Positions 1 to 9,540 of a DNA stretch of 64,000 nt are shown here, piece after piece. The DNA is from Alphaproteobacteria bacterium (lineage in GTDB: Bacteria > Pseudomonadota > Alphaproteobacteria > Thalassobaculales > Thalassobaculaceae): NCBI GenBank assembly GCA_022822665.1, contig JAJEAR010000007.1, positions 1-64,000 on the forward strand, written 5' to 3'. The first letter of the stretch is position 1. Each line of letters opens with the position of its first letter. The notes beneath the pieces are model-generated. The model was given only the letters and a program-made list of their open reading frames with translations. It did no database searches and was not told the origin of the DNA. The position numbers and the translations under genes are program-made.

Positions 1-664
1 ATCCCCACCGCGCTTGCACGCAGAACTGGAACCTTCAAGCAGACACGCCGTTCGCGATACGACGGACTGATCATCATGACCTCACACCTCGGGCCACAAC
101 GCCGTCCGCGCATCCCTTCCTCAACATCACCATGTCAAACGACAATGCCACACTACCAACGCGCGGCAGGGATGCGGCTTATACGGGGAACCTCCCGGCC
201 TGTCAAACGGTTTTCTGAGCTTCGCCGCATTCACCGAAATCCGGGGTGCTGCAGCCATGCGGACCGGTTTCGGCTTCGTGCAGAACGGAAGCGGGGACCG
301 GGTTGAAACCTCTCGATCGCGCCAGGACGGAAGCAATGCGCGCTGTGCCTCAACCGGCCACGGAACCGGGGTTTCGACCCGCTGCGGGGGGCGCTCGCGT
401 CACATGCCGAAACCACCGTACCGATGCGATGTGGACGTCGCGATCAAGGCTGCCCGGCCGGCGGGGGCTCACCGGCCACCGGCAAGTCCCGCGAAGCTGG
501 TCCGCCGTCAGTGCAGGCTGTTGCGTCCGGCGGTCCTCGCGGCTATAAGCCCGCAACCATCCATGGATGAGATCCGTGCCGCGGCTGAACGGGCATGCCC
601 GGCCGGACCATGTCGCGGGCCCTGCCCGCCGACACTCTCGGGACAGAGACACGGGGGAGTGAAA
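1..664. other. Non-coding leader upstream of rpmI
   Basis: I see no convincing gene here: the open frames on both strands are arginine- and proline-rich, lack family motifs and overlap one another. The stretch must hold the promoter and leader of the rpmI-rplT-pheS-pheT operon. A strong Shine-Dalgarno (GGGGGAG) lies 5 bases before the rpmI ATG. In E. coli the L35/L20 genes are controlled by L20 binding to a leader structure; I could not identify an equivalent by eye. Confidence 0.5.
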
Positions 665-862
665 ATGCCCAAGCTCAAGTCGAAGAGCGGCGCCAAGAAG
701 CGGTTTCGCACCACCGGCACCGGAAAGATCCTGCGCAACTATGCCTGCAAGCGTCATGGCATGCGCAAGCGACCCATGGACATGAAGCGCGCGACCCGTG
801 GCACGACAGCGCTGTCGGCGGCCGACGGCAAGATCGTGCGCAAATTCCTTCCGTACCTGTAG
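665..862 (+). CDS. rpmI: 50S ribosomal protein L35
   Basis: The 65-residue product is a small, very basic protein of the large ribosomal subunit. It starts [14 protein letters not shown] and ends with KFLPYL, the standard L35 layout with K/R-rich stretches throughout, and its length is normal for the family. The ATG follows GGGGGAG by 5 bases, which fixes the start inside a much longer open frame. The gene for L20 follows 12 bases downstream, so the two are co-transcribed, as in most bacteria. Unlike the gammaproteobacterial arrangement, infC is not directly upstream; it lies about 10.5 kb away on the other strand. Confidence 0.97.
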   Translation: MPKLKSKSGAKKRFRTTGTGKILRNYACKRHGMRKRPMDMKRATRGTTALSAADGKIVRKFLPYL

Positions 863-874
863 GGAGACAGTGCC

Positions 875-1255
875 ATGGCGCGTGTCAAGCGGGGAACGAC
901 AGCCCATGCCCGCCACAAGAAGGTGGTCGGCCGGGCCAAGGGCTACTACGGACGGCGCAAGAACGTGTTCCGTGTCGCGGTCCAGGCTGTGGAAAAGGCG
1001 GCGCAGTACGCCTACAGGGACCGTCGGGTACGCAAGCGGCAGTTCCGTGCCCTGTGGATCCAGCGCATAAACGCCGGCGCCCGCACCCACGGGTTGACCT
1101 ATTCCCAGTTCATGAACGGTCTGCACAAGGCGGGGATCGAGGTCGACCGCAAGGTCCTGGCCGATCTCGCCGTCAGCGAGCCGGTTGCCTTCGAGGGACT
1201 GGTTGACCAGGCCCGGGCGGCGCTTGAACAGGCGGAGCCGCCGGCAACCGGTTGA
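875..1255 (+). CDS. rplT: 50S ribosomal protein L20
   Basis: This 126-residue protein binds 23S rRNA early in assembly of the 50S subunit. The N-terminus ([18 protein letters not shown]) is the classic basic extension of L20, followed by the globular domain with the conserved [11 protein letters not shown] stretch near residues 60-70. It is a few residues longer than the usual 117-120 because of an acidic, alanine-rich C-terminal tail. The ATG follows an AGGGAGA element. Its stop codon overlaps a possible TTG start of pheS, but I prefer an ATG 32 bases further on for pheS. It belongs to the rpmI-rplT-pheS-pheT operon. Confidence 0.97.
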   Translation: MARVKRGTTAHARHKKVVGRAKGYYGRRKNVFRVAVQAVEKAAQYAYRDRRVRKRQFRALWIQRINAGARTHGLTYSQFMNGLHKAGIEVDRKVLADLAVSEPVAFEGLVDQARAALEQAEPPATG

Positions 1256-1287
1256 CACGGGCCGGACCGAACCGCACGGGCGGGATC

Positions 1288-2364
1288 ATGCAGGATACCC
1301 ACAGCCTGAGGCAGGAACTGCTGGAGAGCATCGGTTCTGCCGCCGACCTGGAGGCACTCGAGCAGCTTCGCGTAACCACGCTGGGGCGCCGCGGCCGCAT
1401 CACCGACCTGATGCGACAGCTCGGCACGCTCTCGCCGGAGCTCCGGCGCTCACGCGGTCAGGACCTCAACCGGCTGAAGACCGACGTGGAGGCCGCGCTC
1501 GAGGAACGCAGGCGGGCAATGGCGGACAGTGCCCTGGAATCACGCCTGCTGGAGGAACAGGTCGACATCACCCTGCCGGCCAGGCCGGAACGCCGGGGCA
1601 TGGTGCATCCGATCAGCCAGACGATCGATGCCCTGACCGCCCTGTTCTGCGAGATGGGCTTCACGGTCGTCGAAGGCCCGCACATCGAAACCGACTACTA
1701 CAATTTCACGGCGCTCAACATTCCGCCGGAGCACCCGGCGCGCCAGGAGCAGGATACCTTCTATCTGCCGCCCGATCCGAGCGGGATTCCCCGGGTTCTG
1801 CGCACCCACACGTCACCGGTCCAGGTTCGCGTCATGGAACGGACCACGCCGCCGATCCGGATCATTGTCCCGGGCAGGACGTTCCGTTCCGACCACGATG
1901 CCACCCACTCGCCGATGTTCCACCAGGTCGAGGGACTGGTGATCGACCGGTCGACCCATATGGGACACCTCAAGGGGTGTCTCATCGATTTCTGTCGCGC
2001 GTTCTTCGGCGTCGACGATCTGCCGGTACGGTTCCGGCCGAGCTATTTTCCGTTCACTGAACCGTCGGCTGAAGTCGATATCGGTTGTACCCGTGCCGGA
2101 GGCGAACTTCGGATCGGCCCCGGCGATGACTGGCTCGAGATCCTCGGGTCAGGCATGGTTCACCCCCGTGTCCTCGCGAACTGCGGCATTGACCCCGACA
2201 TCTACCAGGGATTCGCTTTCGGCATGGGGATCGAGCGGATCGCGATGCTGAAATACGGGATCCCTGATCTGCGGGCCTTCTACGACAGTGACCTGCGCTG
2301 GTTGCGTCACTACGGATTCCTGCCGCTGCGAATTCCGGCGATTCCGGGGGGAATCGATCGATGA
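1288..2364 (+). CDS. pheS: Phenylalanine--tRNA ligase alpha subunit
   Basis: This is the catalytic alpha subunit of the heterotetrameric PheRS, which charges tRNA(Phe) in the cytoplasm. From the ATG at 1288 the product is 358 residues, the usual size. An N-terminal coiled-coil tRNA-binding arm occupies about residues 1-90. The class II core follows, with motif 1 near [10 protein letters not shown], motif 2 at [20 protein letters not shown] and motif 3 at [17 protein letters not shown] near residue 320. A TTG at 1252, overlapping the rplT stop, would add 12 residues of poor-looking sequence; the ATG context and family alignment favour 1288. The last codons overlap the pheT start (ATGA), implying coupled translation of the two subunits. 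Confidence 0.96.
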   Translation: MQDTHSLRQELLESIGSAADLEALEQLRVTTLGRRGRITDLMRQLGTLSPELRRSRGQDLNRLKTDVEAALEERRRAMADSALESRLLEEQVDITLPARPERRGMVHPISQTIDALTALFCEMGFTVVEGPHIETDYYNFTALNIPPEHPARQEQDTFYLPPDPSGIPRVLRTHTSPVQVRVMERTTPPIRIIVPGRTFRSDHDATHSPMFHQVEGLVIDRSTHMGHLKGCLIDFCRAFFGVDDLPVRFRPSYFPFTEPSAEVDIGCTRAGGELRIGPGDDWLEILGSGMVHPRVLANCGIDPDIYQGFAFGMGIERIAMLKYGIPDLRAFYDSDLRWLRHYGFLPLRIPAIPGGIDR

Positions 2365-4757
2365 AGTTCACCCTGTCGTGGCTCGGTGACCATCTCGATA
2401 CCACCGCCGGCCTGGACGAGATCTGCGCGCGCCTCCCCATGCTCGGACTCGAGGTCGAGTCGGTCGAGGACCGCGCCCGCGACCTCGCCCCGTTCATCGT
2501 CGGTCTTGTCGTCGACGCCAGGCCGCATCCCGATGCCGACCGCCTGCGGCTGTGTGAAGTCGACACCGGTACCGAACGGGTTCAGGTGGTCTGCGGCGCA
2601 CCCAACGCGCGAACCGGCATGAAGGGCGTGTTCGCGCCGGCCGGCGTGACCATTCCCGGGACCGGACTGGCGCTCAGGAAGAGCACCATTCGCGGTCAGG
2701 CCTCCAACGGAATGCTCTGTTCCGAACGCGAGATGGGGCTGTCCGACGAACACGACGGCATCATCGAGTTGCCCGATGACGCCCCGGTGGGCGCCGCGTT
2801 TGCCACCGTCGCCGGGCTCGATGATCCTGTGATCGAAGTCGCGATCACGCCCGACCGTGCAGACTGTCTCGGTGTGCGCGGTATCGCCCGTGACCTTGCC
2901 GCCGCGGGGCTGGGCTCGCTCAAGCCGCTTCGCTGCGACCCGGTTGCCGGCAGTTTTGCCAGCCCGATCGGGTGGCGCGTGGAGCTCCCGCGCGCGGACC
3001 TCGCTCCGTTTGTCGTCGGCCGCTGTTTCCGGGGTGTGCGCAACGGACCGAGTCCCGGCTGGCTGCGCGAGCGCCTGCAGGCCATCGGCCTGCGCCCGAT
3101 CTCGGCCCTGGTCGACATCACCAACTACGTGATGATGGACCTCGGCCGGCCGCTGCACGCCTATGACGCCGACCGGGTCGACGGCGACATCTTCATCAGG
3201 ATGGCACGCCCGGGCGAATCCTACACGGCTCTGGATGGCCACACCTACCGGTTCGACGAAGACATGATCGTCATCGGCGACGACCACGGGGTCGACGACC
3301 TGGCCGGCATCATGGGCGGCATGCGCACGGGCTGCGGCCCGGAAACCACTACCATGTTTCTTGAAGCCGCGCTGTTCGACCCGGTCACGACCGCGGCGAC
3401 CGGGCGCAAGCTCGGGATCCTCAGCGATGCGCGCTACCGGTTCGAGCGCGGTCTCGATCCCACGTCGCCCCTGTGGGGAACGGAGGTTGCGACTCGCCTG
3501 ATACTCGAGATCTGCGGCGGCCAGGCAAGCGAGCTGGTGGTGCACGGCACCGAACCGGCGTGGCAACGGACCTGCACCCTGCGCCAGGACCGGACAAGGA
3601 GCCTGACCGGCGTCGAGGTCTCCGCTGACGACGCGGGACGCATCCTCACCGACCTCGGTTTCGGCGTGACACGCTCGGACGGCGACCTCGTCTGCTCCGT
3701 GCCGCCGTGGCGTGGCGACATCGACGGGGAGGCGGACCTGGTCGAGGAGGTGGTGCGCATCCACGGATACGACCACATACCCGCCACTTCGCTGCGTGGC
3801 CTCGAAACGGTCCCGGCTCCGGCCCTGACGGAGTCGCAATCGAAGATGCGCCTGGCACGCCGCATCCTCGCCTCCCGCGGTATGATGGAAGCGGTGACCT
3901 TTTCGTTCGTCTCGTCGCGACTGGCCGACTGCTTCGGCGGCACCGACGCGGAGTTGCGCCTGGTCAACCCGATCAGTGCCGATCTCGACGTGATGCGGCC
4001 CTCGCTGCTTCCGAACCTGCTGTCAGCGGCCGTTCGCAACAGCAACATGGCCGAGACCAATCTCGCCCTGTTCGAGGTCGGGCCGCAGTACGATGATCCG
4101 ACACCGCACGGTCAGGTCGAGGTCGCCGCCGGTATCCGGACCGGACAGGTGTGCGATCGAGACTGGACCCGCAGTGCCCGGCCCTGCGACCTGTTCGACG
4201 CCAAGGCCGACGCCATGGCACTGCTCGGGGACCTCGGAGCTCCCGTGGCCAATCTCGAGGTCTCGCGGGACGCGCCGCAGTGGTACCATCCGGGACGGGC
4301 CGGCTGTCTGCGCCTGGGCGCCAGCGTACTGGCCCGGTTCGGCGAGGTGCACCCGCGCATCCTCCGGACCTTCGATCTGCGTGGCCCTGTCGTTGCATTC
4401 GAGGTGATGCTGGACACGTTGCGTCCACCTCGCCGCAAGGGCCCGGCACGGCCCGCCCTCAGCCTCTCGCCGTTCCAGCCCGTTACCAGGGACTTTGCCT
4501 TTGTTGTCGACAGGTCGGTTCCGGCAGCCGCGGTGCTGAAAGCTGTCCGCGCTGCCGACCGGGACCTGATTTCTGCGGTCAGCCTGTTCGACGACTACGT
4601 CGGCGAGGGGATACCGGAGGGGGCAAGGTCGCTGGCGGTCGCAGTGACCCTTCAGCCCCGGAACGCCACGCTGAACGAAGGCGATCTGCAGACTGTCGCG
4701 AAGCGGATCGAGAACCGGGTCGTCCGGGATACCGGCGGAACCCTGCGCCGCGGCTGA
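2361..4757 (+). CDS. pheT: Phenylalanine--tRNA ligase beta subunit
   Basis: This 798-residue beta subunit of PheRS contributes tRNA binding and editing of mischarged Tyr-tRNA(Phe). The start [14 protein letters not shown] is characteristic. An EMAP/OB-fold tRNA-binding domain lies at about residues 40-150 ([34 protein letters not shown]). It is followed by the B3/B4 editing domain (about 210-390, with [18 protein letters not shown]), the B5 domain (400-470), the catalytic-like core, and a C-terminal ferredoxin-fold anticodon-binding domain (about 705-795, starting [17 protein letters not shown]). Length is typical. It overlaps pheS by 4 nt and ends the operon. The next gene is convergent, with only 10 bases between the two stops. 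Confidence 0.97.
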   Translation: MKFTLSWLGDHLDTTAGLDEICARLPMLGLEVESVEDRARDLAPFIVGLVVDARPHPDADRLRLCEVDTGTERVQVVCGAPNARTGMKGVFAPAGVTIPGTGLALRKSTIRGQASNGMLCSEREMGLSDEHDGIIELPDDAPVGAAFATVAGLDDPVIEVAITPDRADCLGVRGIARDLAAAGLGSLKPLRCDPVAGSFASPIGWRVELPRADLAPFVVGRCFRGVRNGPSPGWLRERLQAIGLRPISALVDITNYVMMDLGRPLHAYDADRVDGDIFIRMARPGESYTALDGHTYRFDEDMIVIGDDHGVDDLAGIMGGMRTGCGPETTTMFLEAALFDPVTTAATGRKLGILSDARYRFERGLDPTSPLWGTEVATRLILEICGGQASELVVHGTEPAWQRTCTLRQDRTRSLTGVEVSADDAGRILTDLGFGVTRSDGDLVCSVPPWRGDIDGEADLVEEVVRIHGYDHIPATSLRGLETVPAPALTESQSKMRLARRILASRGMMEAVTFSFVSSRLADCFGGTDAELRLVNPISADLDVMRPSLLPNLLSAAVRNSNMAETNLALFEVGPQYDDPTPHGQVEVAAGIRTGQVCDRDWTRSARPCDLFDAKADAMALLGDLGAPVANLEVSRDAPQWYHPGRAGCLRLGASVLARFGEVHPRILRTFDLRGPVVAFEVMLDTLRPPRRKGPARPALSLSPFQPVTRDFAFVVDRSVPAAAVLKAVRAADRDLISAVSLFDDYVGEGIPEGARSLAVAVTLQPRNATLNEGDLQTVAKRIENRVVRDTGGTLRRG

Positions 4758-4767
4758 TCTCGCCGTC

Positions 4768-5544
4768 CTACCGGCTCTCCACCGTAACGAACCGCAACCT
4801 CGTATCCCAGAACTCGACAGCGGTCAGGGTCCCGCTGATCACCGCGCCGGAGTCGATACCGATCCGGTGGGCGCGCACAGGCGGATCCGCAACCGGTCCC
4901 TCGACGGTGTGGCCGTGCACGACGAGGAACGGGAACGGCCAGTGGCCCGGCTCCAGGAACGGCGTGCGGATCCACATCAGCGCGTCGCGGCTCTGCTCCT
5001 CGTACGGCACCCGTGGATCCACCCCTGCGTGGGCAAACACCAGTTCACCGATCCGGTAGACCGGTACCATGTTGGCCAGCAGATCCAGAACGGGGTCCGG
5101 GAGCCGGACCTGAAGCTCCCGCATGAGCCCCTGGACGGTACCGGGATTCCCGATGCCCATGTCCTGCCAGGTCGCGAGACCGCCGTTGCGCGCCCAGAGC
5201 ATGGCATCGTGAAGAGTGAGGGTCCCGGCGACTGCCCGCACCAGCCAGTCGTCATGGTTTCCGACCAGTGCGACATCCCGTACGCGGTGGTTCGGCGCCA
5301 GCGACGCCAGCCCGTCGGCAGCAATCATCAGGCATTCGAGCGAATGGGGACCACGGTCGATCAGATCGCCGAGCAGGATGCAGGTGGTCTGCCCGGGCTC
5401 GAGCTCCTCCACGTCACGCGCAAGCGCCCGGTACATTGCCTCGAGGTGCTCGGAACACCCGTGAACATCCCCGATGGCCGTCACCAGCACTCCCTCGGGC
5501 ACCGGTCTCGGACTTTCCCTCCACTGGGTGCGCCTGATCCGCAT
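4768..5544 (-). CDS. PPP-family metallophosphoesterase
   Basis: This is a 258-residue phosphatase of the serine/threonine PPP / diadenosine tetraphosphatase superfamily, acting through a dinuclear metal centre. All signature motifs are in order: GDVHG at about residue 23, GDLIDRG, GNHDDW, the histidine of FAHAGVDP, and VVHGHT near the C-terminus. Substrate cannot be told; homologues dephosphorylate proteins or cleave dinucleoside polyphosphates. The start at 5544 places GDVHG about 25 residues in, as is normal. An alternative ATG at 5592 would add 16 residues. It is divergent from the PhyH gene at 5632 and convergent with pheT. Confidence 0.85.
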   Translation of the reverse strand: MRIRRTQWRESPRPVPEGVLVTAIGDVHGCSEHLEAMYRALARDVEELEPGQTTCILLGDLIDRGPHSLECLMIAADGLASLAPNHRVRDVALVGNHDDWLVRAVAGTLTLHDAMLWARNGGLATWQDMGIGNPGTVQGLMRELQVRLPDPVLDLLANMVPVYRIGELVFAHAGVDPRVPYEEQSRDALMWIRTPFLEPGHWPFPFLVVHGHTVEGPVADPPVRAHRIGIDSGAVISGTLTAVEFWDTRLRFVTVESR

Positions 5545-5631
5545 CGGGGTCTCGAACGACTGTTTGAACGCCTGTTGCCGGCACAGTAGCATGTCCGTCC
5601 ATCGACAACGCTGCACGCCGGGAGGGTCCCC

Positions 5632-6447
5632 ATGCGCCTTACCGAGGAACAGAAGACACGCTATGACCGGGACGGATTCCTGGTCCTTCCGGACCTCCTG
5701 TCCGCAGACGAGGTCGCGGTCCTGACCACGGAGACCGAACGCCTGCGCCATATCGAGGCGGACGGCATCTTTCGGGAAGGCAGCGACGGACAGGCAAAGA
5801 CGATGTTCGGCATGCACCGGCCCGGTCAACCGACCTGGTCCCCTGCCTACCGGGCGCTGGCCTGTCTGCCCCGCACGCTCGGGGTCGCCGGCCAGCTGCT
5901 CGATGACACGCAGCTCTACCTGCATCACTGCAAGACCAACATGAAGCCGTCGATCGAGGGCACGGTGTGGCACTGGCACCAGGACTTCGGGTCGTGGCAC
6001 CTCGACGGAATCGCTGAACCCCGACTGGCAACCCTGATGGTCATGCTTGACCAGGCAACCGAGATCGGCGGCTGCCTGTACATGCTTCCGGGCAGTCATC
6101 GCGCCGGTCGCCTCGATCCCTATTTCGACGAATCAACCGTCTACCGCTTCTGGGCAACTCCGGCGGACCGCGTGCGGGCCATGATGCGACAGCTGCCTGC
6201 CCCGGTTGCAATCACCGGCGCGCCGGGCACGGGTGTCATCTTCCATTGCAACACGCTGCACGCGTCGGGACACAACCTCTCCGGTCACGACAGGTGGCAG
6301 GTTTACCTCTGTTACAATCACTGCTCGAACCGGCCCTGCGATGTCGAGGAACCGCGCCCGGACTACGTGCGCTCCCGCGACTGGGCCCCGCTTGAACCCG
6401 CGGCCGACAGCGCCGTCATCGATACCCGTCAGCCGGTTCCGGCGTGA
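5632..6447 (+). CDS. PhyH-family Fe(II)/2-oxoglutarate dioxygenase
   Basis: The 271-residue protein belongs to the phytanoyl-CoA dioxygenase (PhyH) family, non-haem iron enzymes that hydroxylate small molecules with 2-oxoglutarate and oxygen. The N-terminus (YDRDGFLVLPDLLSADEV) is the family signature. The iron-binding HxD is in WHWHQDFGSWH at about residue 120, and the distal histidine is in VIFHCNTLHASGHN near 205, followed by a basic residue expected to bind 2-oxoglutarate. The ATG is preceded by GGAGG with 6-base spacing. Substrate is unknown; relatives include ectoine hydroxylase and many uncharacterised enzymes, and no ectoine genes are nearby. It is transcribed alone. Confidence 0.87.
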   Translation: MRLTEEQKTRYDRDGFLVLPDLLSADEVAVLTTETERLRHIEADGIFREGSDGQAKTMFGMHRPGQPTWSPAYRALACLPRTLGVAGQLLDDTQLYLHHCKTNMKPSIEGTVWHWHQDFGSWHLDGIAEPRLATLMVMLDQATEIGGCLYMLPGSHRAGRLDPYFDESTVYRFWATPADRVRAMMRQLPAPVAITGAPGTGVIFHCNTLHASGHNLSGHDRWQVYLCYNHCSNRPCDVEEPRPDYVRSRDWAPLEPAADSAVIDTRQPVPA

Positions 6448-6450
6448 CTG

Positions 6451-7125
6451 TCACCGTTCACCCCTGTACAGCACCGCGTGTACCGCGAGTGCCAGAATCC
6501 ACGTCATGAGCGCGGCCAGCACCACATCGCTCAGAAAGTGGGCGCCGGTCGCCATGCGATAAAGGCCGGCAAGCAGGGTGGCCGTGACCACCGCGACAAT
6601 CCCGGCGCGCCGACGGCCCGGCGCAAGAAGCAATACCGGAGCAAGGAAGGCGGCGACGAAGGCGACGTCTCCGGAAACGAAGGCGCAGTTCTGGAGGCAC
6701 TGGTCCGCCGGCGCGTAGGCCGGCGAGAACAGTCTTTCACCACCGAATTCCACGATGTTCTTCGGTCGAGCCCGACCAATCCAGCTCTTGAGCCCAGCGT
6801 TGACCAGAAGGCCGGGGCCAATCGCGAACACCAGGCCGATGGACAGGATGTGGCGTGAACGCAGGGACAGGAACCGTCCCCCGGTTGCCAGCGAGAGGCC
6901 GGCCAGGACCAGGAAGCCGGTGACGGTCACCATGGCGAGCGGGCGAAGGAACCGGTCGACGGCAGCATGGACCATGGTGTCCCTCAGCAGGAACCCGCTC
7001 CCGTCGAGATACACGAGGGACGACGCGGCGAGGTCTACGCCCGGTAATCCAACGAACAGGACCGAGAGCAGAACCGTCGAGGCCGACAGGACGGCGAGGG
7101 CGCGGTCAGGAAGCCGGCGCGACAT
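6451..7125 (-). CDS. PAP2-family membrane phosphatase
   Basis: This integral membrane phosphatase (224 residues, about six hydrophobic segments) has the phosphatidic acid phosphatase type 2 motifs: KSWIGRARP (KxxxxxxRP) near residue 110, a modified second motif CAFVSGD, and YRMATGAHFLSDV (SRxxxxxHxxxD-like) near 195. Motif 2 has SGD where PSGH is usual, so the acid-base histidine is replaced by aspartate, which is seen in some lipid A phosphatases of this superfamily. It overlaps the end of the GT39-type glycosyltransferase by about 20 bases. A TTG at 7134 is an alternative start. Likely role: removing phosphate from a lipid or undecaprenyl-type carrier used by the neighbouring enzyme (inference). 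Confidence 0.83.
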   Translation of the reverse strand: MSRRLPDRALAVLSASTVLLSVLFVGLPGVDLAASSLVYLDGSGFLLRDTMVHAAVDRFLRPLAMVTVTGFLVLAGLSLATGGRFLSLRSRHILSIGLVFAIGPGLLVNAGLKSWIGRARPKNIVEFGGERLFSPAYAPADQCLQNCAFVSGDVAFVAAFLAPVLLLAPGRRRAGIVAVVTATLLAGLYRMATGAHFLSDVVLAALMTWILALAVHAVLYRGER

Positions 7126-8557
7126 CAAGCGCAAAGAGGTGAAGAACCCGTTCCCGACCCTGCCCGAGCCGGATGCGCATCACCCCGATCGGACGTACCT
7201 CGTCGAAGGCATCGAGGATAACGCCGTGCCCGTCCCAGCGGGCTGCGAGAAGCACCCTGTCGCCGGGATGGGGCCGGTACCGGTTTGCAAGTTCGTAGTG
7301 ATGGTCGGGATTGCCGTCATAGTCCCACATGCGCGGATCGAGACCGTCATCGCGTCCATAATACAGCAGGGACGCCATGGTCTTGCGGTCATCAGTCAGC
7401 AGAATTCGCCCGGGATTGGCGTGCATCGCCCCGGACACGTGCCGGGCGGTCTCGTCCCAGGCCCGCATGCGCCTGAAGGGATCGCCGACGACGTTTACCG
7501 GTTCAAGCAGCAGGACGGCGAGCACGCCGGCAGCGGCAAGGTGCAGCCCGAGCGACCAGGCAAGCAACCGTCGGCGCGCAGCCTCGACAGCCCAGCCCGT
7601 CACCGCCACGCTGCCGGCGACGAAGGCCGGGGCCGCCCAGTTTGCGTTGGCCCGTGACAGCAGCGCCTGGACGCACACCACGGCCAGAACCGGTACCGAG
7701 AAACACAACAGGAACCCTTCCGCCCGCGAGGTTCGTCCGCGAAGCAGCAACAGCGTCCGCCATGCCAGCACCGCAAACAGGATCGGGCCAAACACGCCGG
7801 CCTGACCGGCGAGGAACTCAAGCAGGTTCTCCAGGTTGAACGCCGGTCCCGAGAGCGACGCGTTGTCTCCGACATGACCGACGGTCGCCCAGCCGTTGTC
7901 CATGTTCCACGCGACGTTGGGGGCGACAACGGTGCCGGCAACCAACAGTGCCACCAGAAACCTGCCGCTCACGAGGAACCAGCGGTGTTCACGGTACGCG
8001 AGGCAGGCCAGTACCAGGCATGGCAGCAAATACGCCATCGCGTACTTGGCGAGCAGCCCGAGACCCAGCGCCAGGCCGAGACCACACGCCCAGGCGAACC
8101 CCTCCCGATCCAGCAGGCGAAGCAGGCAGTACAGGGCTCCGGCCCAGCACAGGAGCAACGGCACGTCGGTCGACATGATGACGCTCGACCATGAAACCCC
8201 TGGCAGGGTCAGGAACAGCAGCCCGGCCCAAACCGCCGCGGTTCCCCCGAACAGCCGTGCGGCGATCAGGGCCACAAGCAGGCTGGTACCGCCATGCATG
8301 ACCGGAGAAGCGAGGCGCACGCACCATTCCGCATCTCCGCACAGGCTTCCGGTCGCGGAGATGATCCAGGCAATCATGGGCGGCTTGGTGAAGTAGCCCC
8401 ACGCGGGCTCGAGGCTCCACGACCAGTATTGCGCCTCGTCAGGGTGAAGCCCGACACCGGTTGCGGCGAGCAGCAGGACCCGGGCCGCGACGATCCCGGC
8501 GACCAGCCACGCCAGAAGGATCCAGGCAGCCCGGACCCCGTACCTGCGCACGATCAC
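7106..8557 (-). CDS. GT39/ArnT-like membrane glycosyltransferase
   Basis: This 483-residue polytopic membrane protein resembles the PMT_2/ArnT glycosyltransferases that use polyprenyl-phosphate sugars on the periplasmic face. The N-terminal TM1 is followed by a loop with GLHPDEAQYWSWS (the catalytic Asp-Glu pair of the family) and YFTKPPMIAW, typical of GT39/GT83 enzymes. Roughly 11-12 membrane segments follow, then a soluble C-terminal domain from about residue 370 (RILLTDDRKTMASLLYYGR). The GTG start overlaps the stop of the upstream dehydrogenase (GTGA) and the 3' end overlaps the PAP2 gene, forming a three-gene operon. Likely role: adding a sugar to a lipid or surface glycan; the sugar is unknown. 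Confidence 0.85.
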   Translation of the reverse strand: MIVRRYGVRAAWILLAWLVAGIVAARVLLLAATGVGLHPDEAQYWSWSLEPAWGYFTKPPMIAWIISATGSLCGDAEWCVRLASPVMHGGTSLLVALIAARLFGGTAAVWAGLLFLTLPGVSWSSVIMSTDVPLLLCWAGALYCLLRLLDREGFAWACGLGLALGLGLLAKYAMAYLLPCLVLACLAYREHRWFLVSGRFLVALLVAGTVVAPNVAWNMDNGWATVGHVGDNASLSGPAFNLENLLEFLAGQAGVFGPILFAVLAWRTLLLLRGRTSRAEGFLLCFSVPVLAVVCVQALLSRANANWAAPAFVAGSVAVTGWAVEAARRRLLAWSLGLHLAAAGVLAVLLLEPVNVVGDPFRRMRAWDETARHVSGAMHANPGRILLTDDRKTMASLLYYGRDDGLDPRMWDYDGNPDHHYELANRYRPHPGDRVLLAARWDGHGVILDAFDEVRPIGVMRIRLGQGRERVLHLFALDVAPAS

Positions 8558-9441
8558 CTGGTGCCTGATCGCACGGCCTTGATGATCGTCGGCCAGTACT
8601 CATCCCCGCAACCCATGTCGATTGCCTGCTGCAGCAGCCGGCCGGCGAGTTCGGCGCCCGGCGCCCGAACGCCACCGTCACCGGCAAGCATGAGGGCATA
8701 GGACAGGTCCTTGAGCGCATAGCGGGCCGGAAACTGCCTGAGCGGAAAGCGGTCCGGTACCATCGCCTTGGCGGCATGGTTCTGCCCCACGAAGGACGCG
8801 CCGGAACTGCGGTTGATCACATCGAGCAGAACAGCCGGCTCCATGCCCGACCGTTCCCCGATCGTCAGCGCCTCGGCGATTGCGACACCGTTCTGGAAAA
8901 CCACCATGTTATTGAGGATCTTGGCGATCTGGCCAGCCCCGACACCGCCGCAGTGGGTGATGTCGGAGCCCATGCAGCCGAGAATGTCCCGGACCCGATC
9001 GAGATCGCCGGCATCGCCGCCGACCATGATTGACAGGGTACCGTCCACCGCAGCCTGTTGCGTGCGTGCAACCGGCGCATCGAGGAACCGTCCATGCCGT
9101 TCGCCAAGACGGGCTGCGACCGCACGCGTGAGACCCACCGGCGTGGTCGACATGTCAATCACGATCCATCCCGGACGCGCGGCCGGGAGCAGGACGGCTT
9201 CGGCAACCTGTTCGACCTCGGGACCACCGGGAAGCGACAGGATCACGACATCGCTGCGACTGGCGAGACCCGCCGCGTCCGCGGCCGTCTCGACACCGTC
9301 TCCGGCCAGCCGTTCAAGCGGTTCGGCGTCGAGGTCGAAGGCCCGGACCGTGTATCGTCCGGACCGGGCCACGTTCCGGCACATGTGTTCACCCATCGCC
9401 CCGGTCCCGATGAACCCGACAGCACACTCTCCCATCCTCAT
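8554..9441 (-). CDS. NAD(P)-dependent 3-hydroxyisobutyrate dehydrogenase-family protein
   Basis: This is a 295-residue beta-hydroxyacid dehydrogenase. The N-terminal Rossmann domain carries GFIGTGAMGEHM; the family signature DAPVARTQQAAVDGTLSIMVGG-like segment follows near residue 125. The catalytic lysine is in GQIAKILNNMVVFQNG near residue 170, opening the helical C-terminal domain. Enzymes of this family oxidise 3-hydroxyisobutyrate, tartronate semialdehyde or related hydroxyacids; the exact substrate is not visible. It is first in an operon, overlapping by 4 nt with the GT39-type gene, an unusual partner for a catabolic dehydrogenase. The second ATG, at 9435, is an equally good start. Confidence 0.87.
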   Translation of the reverse strand: MRMGECAVGFIGTGAMGEHMCRNVARSGRYTVRAFDLDAEPLERLAGDGVETAADAAGLASRSDVVILSLPGGPEVEQVAEAVLLPAARPGWIVIDMSTTPVGLTRAVAARLGERHGRFLDAPVARTQQAAVDGTLSIMVGGDAGDLDRVRDILGCMGSDITHCGGVGAGQIAKILNNMVVFQNGVAIAEALTIGERSGMEPAVLLDVINRSSGASFVGQNHAAKAMVPDRFPLRQFPARYALKDLSYALMLAGDGGVRAPGAELAGRLLQQAIDMGCGDEYWPTIIKAVRSGTR

Positions 9442-9540
9442 GTCCCCGCGTTGTCCGCCTGCTTGTCCTGACAGTGCCGCACTGGCTACCTTGAGGCAAT
9501 CGGCCGTTGCCGGCCATCACCTTGAGTAAGGGAATTTGTC

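Noticed and set aside
1252..1287. TTG start for pheS overlapping the rplT stop
   Set aside because: The 12 extra residues do not resemble PheS N-termini. The ATG at 1288 gives the standard start.
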